A stretch of DNA of 64,000 nucleotides from Furcasterigmium furcatum (taxonomy: Eukaryota > Ascomycota > Sordariomycetes > Glomerellales > Plectosphaerellaceae). Location of the stretch: assembly GCA_001599815.1 (NCBI GenBank), contig BCIA01000006.1, positions 1,056,961 through 1,120,960 of the forward strand, in the 5' to 3' direction. A program made the translations under genes and the position numbers. Numbering within the stretch: position 1 is the first letter of the stretch; the number at the start of each line of letters is the position of its first letter. This document shows, in pieces, positions 33,863-42,863 of the stretch. The notes below the pieces were generated by a model, which did no database searches, was not told the origin of the DNA, and saw nothing but the letters and a program-made list of their open reading frames with translations.

Positions 33863-34430
33863 GTTGCTGTGATGAGATGGTTGTTGGAAAGGAACACAAT
33901 CGAGTTGGAAAGAAGTCGTTCACTCGGCGTTCTATAAAACCGAGACAGCTGGCCCATCAGCTGATGGCCGGGAGGTTATCCATCGCCCCCTTCGATTGAG
34001 ATGTGTACACCCCCGGGGGTAGATTCCAGCGTCTTGGTGTCTGACAGGGGCAGCCATGGCTGTGGGAGATAAGACGCCCTCAGCAGCAGATAGGACGCTA
34101 AGAATGGGTGAAATGCGTAAAGACACCCCCTAACCACTCACCCCTTTCATACCACACCCCCGAGCAACTATCACCACGACCTGGCGGTTCCCTCCTGGAT
34201 CCTCGATTGGCCGTGATGTAAGGTTGGCAGACAGTTGGCCCGACAAGTCCACGATAAGATACCCGATCCGCTGTTCAAGGGCGGTGTGGCCGACATCACA
34301 TGAGCATTACCATAAAATATCGTGGGAAAAGCTGGGGAGGAGTTTCGGAGAACCCATCACCCCCCGAATCTCACTCTCTCGCGCTTTTGGGTTTCCCCCT
34401 TCCTCCCTCTACGTCCCCCTGCATCCCAAC
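33863..34430. promoter_or_regulatory. Bidirectional promoter of URC1 and semialdehyde dehydrogenase, GATA motifs
   Basis: This divergent promoter holds GATAAG at 34068-34073 and GATAAGATACC at 34253-34263. The second 11-mer is identical to one in the URC4/phosphoribosyltransferase promoter (24327-24337). A palindrome TACACCCCCGGGGGTA lies at about 34006-34021. Shared nitrogen-GATA control is inferred. Confidence 0.5.
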
Positions 34431-36114
34431 ATGGCGCACAAGTACAACCCAACAACACACGCTGAGGGGGAGTGCTACGAGACCCCCTACTTCTTGGACA
34501 ATGAGTTCAAGACTTCCGAGGCGTCTGACTTCATCGAGGTCTACGACCCCGCGACCAACAATGTCATCACCCGGGTCCCTCAGATGACCACTGCGGAGCT
34601 GCAAGCCGCCGTTTCTTCTGCACAGAAAGCTTTCCCTGCGTGGCGCGACACCTCGGTCATCTCGCGACAGCGGGTCATGTTCAAGTTTGTCGACTTGATC
34701 AAGCAGAACATGGACCGCCTGGCTGCCAATATCACCCTGGAGCAGGGCAAGACCCTGGCTGATGCCAAGGGCGACGTGCTGCGTGGTCTTCAGGTGGCCG
34801 AGGCAGCGTGCGCTGGCCCGGAATACATCAAGGGCGAAGTCCTCGAAGTGGCAACGAACATGGAAACACGATCATACAGAGAGCCCCTCGGCGTTGTGGC
34901 CGCCATCTGCCCCTTCAGTACGTGCCCCCCTTCTTTTTTTAGTCAATGTGGGAAGTCGGGGAGAAAGCCTATCCACCCCTGGGCCCCGATGACCTCTGAG
35001 GTCTCGCGGGACGCTCATGAGGAAAGTTGTTGTGTCAATAGGCGCTAATCCATCTCTAGACTTTCCTGCTATGATACCTCTCTGGTGTCTGCCTATCGCT
35101 ACCATCACGGGAAATACGCTTGTGCTCAAGCCGTCCGAACGTGACCCCGGCGCCGCCATCATCCTTGCTGAGCTGGCTTTGCAGGCTGGGTTTCCTCCGG
35201 GCGTGATTAATATCGTCCACGGTTCGCACAAGACGGTTGACTTTATCATCGACGCACCAGAGATCAAGGCCATCAGCTTCGTCGGAAGTAACGCGGCCGG
35301 AGAGTACATCTACACCAGGGCATCTGCGCAGGGAAAGAGGGTGCAGGCCAACCTGGGCGCTAAGAACCACGCTGTCGCTCTGCCCGACTGCGACAAGCAC
35401 GACTTTTTGAAGTCTGTGGCTGGCGCGGCGTTTGGTGCCGCCGGTCAGAGGTGTATGGCGTTGAGCGTCCTGGTTCTCGTGGGCGAGACAGCCGAATGGC
35501 TGCCGGAACTGGTCGAGTCTGCCAGAACGCTGCAGGTCAATGGTGGATTCGAACCCGGTGCTGATCTTGGGCCGGTCATCACCAAGGCCAGCAAGAACAG
35601 GATCGAGACACTGATTGCCAGTGCCGAGAAGCAGGGTGCGGAGGTGGTGCTCGACGGGCGAGGGTTTGCACCCGATAAATACCCTAACGGCAACTGGATC
35701 GCGCCAACGATTATCAGCGGTGTGACTCCCGAGATGGACTGCTACAAGGAGGAGATCTTCGGGCCTGTGTTGGTCTGCATGACGGCAAAGACTCTGGATG
35801 AGGCCATCGACACGATCAACGCCAATCCCTATGGTAACGGTACCGCGTTGTTCACGTCCTCTGGACCAGCCGCCGAGAGGTTCAGAAGAAGGGTCGAAGC
35901 CGGCCAGGTGGGCATCAATGTCCCAATCCCCGTTCCTCTCCCGATGTTCTCCTTTACCGGAAACAAGAGGAGTGTGGCTGGTGGTGGTGCTAGCACCTTC
36001 TATGGCCGGCCGGGAGTGAGCTTTTATACTCAGCAGAAGACAGTCACGGCGAAGTGGTCTTTCACGGAATCCGCCCCGGGAGCTGCCGAGGTTGTGATGC
36101 CAACACAGCGGTAG
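34431..36114 (+). CDS. Methylmalonate-/malonate-semialdehyde dehydrogenase (second copy)
   Basis: CoA-acylating aldehyde dehydrogenase of 513 residues. Exons are 34431-34917 and 35060-36114, separated by a 142-base intron. Features are DNEFKTSEASDFIEVYDPAT, EQGKTLADAKGDVLRGLQV, REPLGVVAAICPF/NFPAMIPLW, LKPSERDPG, GAKNHAVALPD, catalytic Cys294 in GQRCMALS, KEEIFGPVL, and PVPLPMFSFTGNK with FYTQQKTVTAKW. This is a canonical family member and has no mitochondrial presequence. A cytosolic enzyme that converts malonate semialdehyde to acetyl-CoA fits the end of uracil breakdown, and methylmalonate semialdehyde would arise from thymine. It is divergent from URC1. Confidence 0.93.
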
Positions 36115-36335
36115 GCGAGCCAATCTTCCTTGGACCGTGGAGGTTTCCTGTGCATCGGGCGGCGGGGCAGCATGGCTACATCAGATGGCCCAGAATTCAA
36201 TAAGCTTGGCTATTTTTTTTCTGTTACACATATTTGTGAACCATGCGTATAGCCACCGGTGTTTTTTTTTAAAATGTTCGGCGGCGGTGAGCTTCACTCG
36301 GTAACATCCGCATCCCAAACCATGTCTTCAGGTAA
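36115..36335. other. Short intergenic region with T-tracts
   Basis: About 220 bases between converging genes, with runs of eight and nine T. It presumably contains 3' untranslated sequence. Confidence 0.4.
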
Positions 36336-37169
36336 TCACCACACCAACAAGTCGACGACCAGCCCAACTCCTACAAGCAGGATCGGCCAGGGCAGGATGC
36401 CCGCTTTCATCGCTGCCGAGCCACCATCCCCATCCCCCTCTTCGCCCTCGCCCTCCTCCCCAGAAGCCTGTTCTGCGCCAGGAGTGCCGGCCGCCGAAGA
36501 TCCAGACGAGGTGCTTGAGTGGAATTCCTCGCTGGAACTCGTAACAGTACTGTCTGTAGTCAAAGTAGACACTGAAGTCTCGCCAGAACTCGGCGGATGC
36601 GTTGGACTCGGTGACTGGCTGCCAGGGCTCAGCGAACTCATGGGCGCTCCGATCCCAAGGCCCGCGGACATAACCGTCTGCGTCTGCAGCCACTCGACGA
36701 ACTCGGGCGGCTGCGTGAACGGGCGCACGGTCATGGTGACGTCGGGTGCGATAACCGACGGCGTCGGGTCGCCCCATACGAGCGAGGGAACGCAGGTGGT
36801 TGAGTGCACGATGTCGGAGTACCCTTGGACGCACCAGAACATGCAGAAGCCGAGATTCTCGGGGGTGGGCCCCATGGTGCGGCAGCCCTCGTTGCACTCG
36901 GGGGCGATGGCAGACTGCTCGGGCGTCGCGGAGCGGTGGACGCAGTCGAGCTGGCAGAAGGGGATGGCGGTGGAGTTGATGGAGCCGGGGAGGAGGTCGC
37001 CGGTGGGATGCGTGAGAGGGGCACCGCAGCCGAGGAGGCAGGGGATGTCATTGTGGCGAAAGCGTCGCGTGCCGTCGAGGGTGTCGAGGCAGATGATGGG
37101 GGAGGGAATGTCCTGGGCGGCGGCGAGGGCCGCGAGGGCCGCGAAGAGGAGGCCAGCGGTGACGCCCAT
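36336..37169 (-). CDS. Secreted Cys-rich protein with Ser/Thr-rich stalk and C-terminal hydrophobic segment
   Basis: Single-exon protein of 277 residues starting at ATG 37169. A signal peptide covers about residues 1-18 (GVTAGLLFAALAALAAAQ). A domain with at least ten cysteines in pairs follows (CLLGCGAP, CQLDCVH, ECNEGCRTM, CMFWCVQG), then a Ser/Thr/Pro/Glu-rich stalk. It ends in a hydrophobic segment (ILPWPILLVGVGLVVDLLVW). The layout suggests a GPI-anchored or single-pass cell-surface protein. It does not show the CFEM spacing, and I do not recognise a named family. It converges on the second semialdehyde dehydrogenase. Confidence 0.75.
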   Translation of the reverse strand: MGVTAGLLFAALAALAAAQDIPSPIICLDTLDGTRRFRHNDIPCLLGCGAPLTHPTGDLLPGSINSTAIPFCQLDCVHRSATPEQSAIAPECNEGCRTMGPTPENLGFCMFWCVQGYSDIVHSTTCVPSLVWGDPTPSVIAPDVTMTVRPFTQPPEFVEWLQTQTVMSAGLGIGAPMSSLSPGSQSPSPTHPPSSGETSVSTLTTDSTVTSSSEEFHSSTSSGSSAAGTPGAEQASGEEGEGEEGDGDGGSAAMKAGILPWPILLVGVGLVVDLLVW

Positions 37170-37260
37170 TCTGGGTGGTGGCCACGGATGAGGCTGCGTG
37201 GGAGGAGGTTGAAGTTGAGGTGGGTGAAGATCATGAGATGACAGATGGCCGGGGTTTACG

Positions 37261-37342
37261 GGGGTAATGCTGGGCCAAGAGTGGCGATGACCATCGTGGC
37301 TTTTACAACCCCTGTCGCGTTTTGCCAAGGTCCCATTCCATA
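37261..37342 (+). repeat. Dispersed repeat, copy 1
   Basis: An about 80-base sequence starting GGGGTAATGCTGGGCCAAGA and ending TCCCATTCCATA recurs at 44274-44352 in the same orientation. This copy keeps CCA and TG where the other has CTA and TA. It lies in the promoter region of the Cys-rich surface protein. Confidence 0.75.
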
Positions 37343-37550
37343 AACATTAGTACCTACCAGGGGTAGGGGGTATTTAAACATAGCCAAAACATAATTTTCA
37401 GGTCGCATCTTCAACAGCCGGCGCCTGCGTGTGAGTAGATAGTGAGCGATGCAACACCTCTTTCTATAAATTGAGACCTTCAACTAAAACTGCTGAACCG
37501 CGCCTAGTACAGGGCAGTGGAGGTCCAACAGAATCTGATATATTGCCCCT

Positions 37551-37940
37551 CGTATGGGAGCCGTCAAATCCGACGCCAAGGAGCTGAACCTCTGCATCAT
37601 CAATGAGCTCAAGAAGGTCAGAGAGCCTCTCGCATATATCTCCCTTGTCGAGGCCATTGGAGACCCAGCTGCGCTTTCCTTCGGCGCCGACGCTGATAAG
37701 AACAACACGCTCGACTTCATTCTCGAGACTTGAGACAATCTCTCCCCTGTCATTGTCGCCGGCGGTTACACCCCTTCCTCGGCACAGCTTGCCGTTGACA
37801 AGCACCATCACAAATGGGACGTTGTTGTTGCTTTTGGATGCCACTTCCTCGCCAATCCTGATCTTGTTTACAGGATCCAGCGCGGACTGGAACTGAACAA
37901 GTACAACAGGAAGACCTTCTACCCCACCGAACTGAGGAGG
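37551..37940 (+). pseudogene. Relic of an old yellow enzyme (NADPH dehydrogenase), C-terminal part
   Basis: One continuous plus-strand frame contains family sequence: ELKKVREPLAYISLVEA, PVIVAGGYTPSSAQLAVD, WDVVVAFGCHFLANPDLVYR and GLELNKYNRKTFYPT. These correspond to the last third of FMN-dependent OYE proteins (the LAYLHLVE, AGG-x-T, FGR-x-FI-x-NPDL and LN-x-YDR-x-TFY blocks). A TGA stop interrupts the frame at 37731-37733, at a place where homologues often have Trp. The N-terminal two thirds, with most of the FMN site, is missing; the sequence upstream is the promoter of another gene. The fragment is non-functional. Confidence 0.8.
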
Positions 37941-38187
37941 GTTATAACGATTACCTATTCAGCTCTGAGTTCCTTGAGGCATACGCATGAAACAGCGAGT
38001 GAACTTGGACGGCATTCAGCATAGAATTCATTGTTAGAGAACTTAGAGGAATATCATGACAAGGACGTTGCCCACATGCTTTGTGAAGAACCGCTAGTCC
38101 TCCTGACTGCCACAGGCAACTCCTCACGCCAACGATTAGAGCCTCCCGCTGGTTGCTTTGACAGGCGTGGCTCGCCAAATCGGGTCA

Positions 38188-40825
38188 TCAAACGTCTCCG
38201 AGATGATTTCCGTCAACGTTCACGAGGCGTACTGTCCCCGATCGCTTAGACTTCTTGGTGACCTTTACCTTTTCGACCAGGCCTTCCTCATTCCAGCCAA
38301 AGTCAATGATGCCTCCTCCACGAAGACGCAAACCTTTCACCTTACCATTTGCCCATTCAATAGGAATAGCAGGTCCAACGACGACAGTGCGTTGTCCCTG
38401 GGACCCGACTGGCGAAGGAAGATCAATGATGAGCATGCTCAGCACTGCACCCCCGAAACCAAAGTTGGCGTCGATCTGGAATGGTGGGTTGCGACCGGAA
38501 TACATGCTGAAACCGTTCCCGACAAAGTTCTCCTGGATGGCATACTTGAGATGATCATATGCCTTCTCGGTGTCGTTCAAGCGGGCCCAGCAAGCGCTCC
38601 GCCATACCTTGGCCCAACCGGCGTTGGCATCTTCGGCGTTGCCCATGCCCCGAGAAATCAGGGTTGTCCTCACCGCATCTTGGATAGTCTTGTTGGTATA
38701 GCCATTGGCAAATGACGAGATGGAGTAGCCCGGGTGCCATCCATTCAGGTGGGAAAGGTGACGGTGCGTGCTCGGCTCGTCGAAGCCCAGAGATTCTGGC
38801 ATTTTCCACTCCCTCAACCCACCCCATGATGCAAAGTGAAGACCGGTATCAAGTCTAGACAGGCTCTGTCTGACATTTTGGAGAAAACGGCTGTCCCGCT
38901 CCGAGGCAATCTCGGCTCCTGCGAGTGTGGCTTCGAACACCTGGTGGATGAGCTGTTGGAAGTGGGCGCAGCCGAATGTTGTTGGTCCAGTCTCTGCGCT
39001 GTTGCAAGGCACTGCAACAAGTGAATTGTCGCCGGTGTAGTCATCATTCTGGAGAGCTGAGACCCAGAAATCTGCAACGCCCTTGATGAGAGGATAGCCC
39101 TGTTCTCTGAACCACTTGCGGTCCTGGGTGTACTCGAAGGCGTCCCACACGTGCTGCATCATCCAAGCCGGGGCAACCGGGTCTGTGCATTAGAGAATTA
39201 GTAAACTGACTGGAAACATATTCCTCGAAGACCTTACAGTTGGCCCAGCTCGCGACATCTTTCATGGCAGTCATCCCGAAAGTGTTCATTTCGTTGTGCA
39301 CCACCCATCCTTTGGCATCGTAGATGAGCTTAGCCGTTTCAGTACCCCGAGGCACCCAAGTGTCTTCGAAGTAGTTCCATAAGGCTTTCTGGGTGCTGGC
39401 GAGGCCGGTTTGATCTGCAATCCAATAGTTCATCTGGATGTTGATATTGGAATGGTAGTCAGCTCCCCAGCTTGGTCTCAGCAGTTCCGTCCATCTGCCT
39501 TGAAGATTCGCCGGAAGAGAATTCTGTCGTGATGAAGAAATGAGCAGGTAGCGCGACAGATCGAAGAGCACATTGTCGATGTATGGATCTCCAGGACCCT
39601 CATAATCGAAGTTTGAGATGAGACTTGCGATTTCCACATCCTTTGAGCCATGAGGATCCGGCAGCTCGAGAGTGAAGGCGCCTTGAAGCTCCTGGAAATC
39701 CTCTGTGTGGCGTTTGAGAGTCTTGGAATAGCCCTTCTTGGAAGCTGAGATGACAAGCCTGTCCACTGCTGGAGCAGGATCCCTTCCCTTGAACGAATAG
39801 CCAGCGGCAGAATTTCCTTTCTTTTGATCGTAGTTGGTTTCGGCGCTCCAGACGAGCGTTAGGGTCTTGCCCTTTGGCTCGACCTCCAACTTGCTGTCAG
39901 AGCAAGAAAAGGAAGCTGCTTCTTTCTTGTCGAATCCTAGAGTAGCGGCGTATTTCATTCCTTCGGGTGGGCCCAACTGTGTTGTTCCATTGTGGCGAAG
40001 GAAGCCTTCTCCACATATGGTATCGGCCAGGTTCGCATCAACAAGCAGGTTCTCAATCCCCACCGTAACACGGGGCAAGGGTAGTTGGGATTCGATGTGA
40101 TAGACGCATGCTTGGTCGGGGTAGGAGCAAAATACCGTGAAATTGGTTCTTGACTCCGTTTCTCCCGATATGAAAGAGGTCTGGTGAATGCCGGAAGCAA
40201 GATCCAGGCTTCTGCGGTAGTCGTCATATGAATCGATGCCATCTAGGTCCACAGTGAGATTGGCCAGTACGCGGTTCGAACCGTAGGCGTTTCTGTTGCC
40301 GAGCAGCTGTCGCATGTCTTGGGCGGCTTGTAAGCAGAAAGCCATGAATAGCAAGAGCGCCATGGTGCTTGTGCTCACCTCCTGTTCCGTTTGAAAAAAT
40401 ACGCGCACGAATGTCTGGCAGATGTTGAGACACCGCCTGCGGGGGGTTTCCACCCCTGTAGTTCTGCATAAAGTAAGCGATTATGTCTTCTTAGGATGTT
40501 TCCTAGCTCATGGAGGTTACTGACCTCGACTTCGAATGGGCCGCCCGACCACAAGGAGTCGATGTTCAAATTGACTTTCTCAGCACCCGGGGGGCCAAAT
40601 GGAATCGCTGTTGAAGAACTCTCAGATGAATCCAGCGGATGATACAGCTCCGAGCGTAGGGCACTTACCTCCAAGTTTCCCGTTGCCAACTGGATAGCCC
40701 GTCTTCAGGAGATACTGAGAGCTTCTCATCTGCGCGTAACCAGCAGGCTGAGCTGACCAAAGCTCCTTCGAGACGACAGTGGCAGCCATGGCCACGGCCG
40801 TCCAGACTGCACCAGAGATATGCAT
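38188..40825 (-). CDS. Secreted alpha-L-fucosidase, glycoside hydrolase family 95
   Basis: Removes alpha-1,2-linked fucose, probably from plant xyloglucan, outside the cell. Exons are 40825-40669, 40607-40525, 40463-40379, 40326-39238 and 39182-38188, giving 802 residues with exact frame closure. A signal peptide covers about residues 1-22. N-terminal blocks are GYPVGNGKLGG, LNIDSLWSGGPF and YRGGNP. The (alpha/alpha)6 catalytic domain has WGADYHSNINIQMNYW (paired Asn), NSAETGPTTFG (Glu) and FQIDANFGFGGA (Asp), all GH95 active-site blocks. An upstream in-frame start at 40909 would bury the signal peptide and is less likely. Confidence 0.93.
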
Positions 40826-42038
40826 TTCAGAGCCTGGTTTCGGAAAGAACGATGCGGTCAAAGTGGGGTAATGGCTTCTTGCTTGAAACTGAGTTGAGAT
40901 TATCCTCATATTGAGACACTCGACTCGCAGTCCACATGCACCGCTCTTTATACTTCAGTTTCTCTCCACACCGAATCTCATGTGTGGCGTTGCAAGTCAA
41001 CATCTTCGGCTTTTCGTGCGAGACCTGGCCGAGCTTCGGCATAGATTTCCTAGGCTTCAGATAAAATTTCAGGTTACCTTTCCAGGTTACCTTTCCGACT
41101 ACATTGCGGAAGAGGACCAGACTTTCAGATGCAGCCATACTAGCCGTCGGATGCTGCCACATCTTGACGTATGACTCTTTCCCTAGAGTGACGAGTGAAG
41201 ACAGGGTGTGAGTTGTCTCACAACAGTCAATGCCGTCGGATGAAGATATATCCCGCAGTTCTCGGTGCCGTCGGGCCATGTCCTGGAATACCTCACCATC
41301 CGATCTTATTTCAGTCAACAATCATCCGGGGTACATGCAGGGTGAATGGGGACCCCATGATCCAGTGGGGAAACAACTTTGATAGGACAGCGTGGAAGTG
41401 AAAATAGATAGGATCATCATCTTACATCGCGGGGTTACACTGCATCAGATGCGAGAGTTTATCCTCCAATAATGTAACTACCACTATTATCCAAGGAATA
41501 AAATGATGAGGTAGATGAGGAAATGCAATTCTTTCATCCGAAAGGGAAGAAAATGTGGGGGAATTGTGATGGGGAGAGGACTGTTTATTTATTGATTATC
41601 CAGTCAAACCAGTTCCGGCATTCATAGGGCACCTACTCAGCAAAGCTATTAGACATCACGCGTTTCTCGACGTCATCCACGGTCCCCGCAAGAGAAGCGA
41701 TGCTGGGTGCTCAATGGAAAAGGTGTTCTTGTCGGGGATGCACTGGCAGGGTTTCGACCTCACACAGCGGCTTCTACAGGGGAAGCTGCCTTGCACGCAA
41801 AGTTACTATGGAAGCTGTTTTCGGGCGCCCAGACGAGGCAGGCATACGAAGAACAAGTTATTCGGTATGCAACAAGAGTCAGTTTGGACTGTAAAGGTAA
41901 AGCTAACTAGTAGTCCCATCAAATTCTTAACACTGTCCGGTCTCTTTTAGCTCATTCTGTGGGTATTTCACTGTAATATTCTGTAAGAATCTGGGATTGA
42001 TGCTATATATTTGAACCCACACGATATGGGCTGCTGCC
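40826..42038. other. Intergenic region upstream of fucosidase, contains a gene relic
   Basis: About 1.2 kb. Apart from the monooxygenase relic at 41664-41910 no gene is seen. The part around 41400-41640 is AT-rich. Confidence 0.5.
41664..41910 (+). pseudogene. Relic of an FAD-dependent monooxygenase, C-terminal fragment
   Basis: The frame reads GKGVLVGDALAGFRPHTAAS, then TGEAALHAKLLWKLF and AYEEQVIRYATRVSLD before a TAG at 41908. The GDALAGFRPHTAAST block is the second FAD-binding motif (the GDA-x-x-x-x-PH segment) of flavoprotein monooxygenases. A stop lies just upstream of the fragment, and no GxGxxG N-terminus is present nearby. I regard it as a fossil. Confidence 0.65.
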
Positions 42039-42863
42039 TCAATCCGAGCCACTTGCGTACTCTCCAGCGGCGATCTTATCGCTGATGGCCTTATCAGGGT
42101 TGATGAATCCTTCAACATCTGGGTACGCTCCGATCAACAAATCAGCAACCATACGACCGAAAACCTTCTCACCGCCAGAATCCAGATGAGTGCGGTCGCC
42201 GGGGCCCCAATTGTACTTGTCTGCATTCTCGCTTCCAATGCTATTGATGTAGTTGGTGCTGGCACGGTTGAGATCTAGGTACTTTGTACCTGTCGCATTC
42301 GCAGCCTCCTTGGCGAGCTGGGAGTGCTCGGCCAAGTTCTCGATAACCTTGCCGCCAGAGAAGGATCGGCGGGTCAGCGAGGTGATGATGATCTGGGTTA
42401 ATGTTGTTAGTTGGTGAACTTGGGATGAGTTTCTGCTTGCACGAACCGGGGTCCCGCCGTTCGCCTTGATTTCGTTCGCCATGGCCTTCAAGTTCTCCAC
42501 AAACTTAGCTGCGGTGATACCGGACGTTTCTTTCTGGTCGTTATGGCCAAATTGAATGGTAACAAAGACCTTGTTTGTGGCATTCTTGTCCTTGACGGCG
42601 TTGAGGGCGGTAGTCCAATGGCCCTCAGCCCTGAAGGATGCAGTCGTCGCCCCGCCCTTCGCGGGATTGATGCCGCCAGAGGTGTTTTTGAGGTAGGACA
42701 AAAGGCCGTCACCCCATCCTCCGTCGACGGCGACGGTAGAGTCGCCAGTCGTCACAAAGTACGGCGGGAGAGCCACACACTTTGCTCCGGCTTTGTCGGC
42801 GGGCGCTCCCCGGGTTAGAGAGGCGACCAGAAGGACAAAAATGCTGAGAAACTTCATGGTCAT
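42039..42863 (-). CDS. Secreted rhamnogalacturonan acetylesterase, SGNH/GDSL family CE12
   Basis: Removes acetyl groups from pectic rhamnogalacturonan outside the cell. Exons are 42863-42447 and 42392-42039 with a 54-base intron (GTTCGT to ACCCAG) whose length is a multiple of three, so the frame also reads through it. Spliced length is 256 residues. A signal peptide covers about residues 1-20. SGNH blocks are TTGDSTVAVDGGWGDG (Ser), FGHND (Asn in block III), and GDRTHLDSGG (Asp/His). LTRRSFSGGKV, typical of this esterase family, is formed across the intron. An ATG at 42857 is equally usable. Confidence 0.9.
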   Translation of the reverse strand: MTMKFLSIFVLLVASLTRGAPADKAGAKCVALPPYFVTTGDSTVAVDGGWGDGLLSYLKNTSGGINPAKGGATTASFRAEGHWTTALNAVKDKNATNKVFVTIQFGHNDQKETSGITAAKFVENLKAMANEIKANGGTPVRASRNSSQVHQLTTLTQIIITSLTRRSFSGGKVIENLAEHSQLAKEAANATGTKYLDLNRASTNYINSIGSENADKYNWGPGDRTHLDSGGEKVFGRMVADLLIGAYPDVEGFINPDKAISDKIAAGEYASGSD

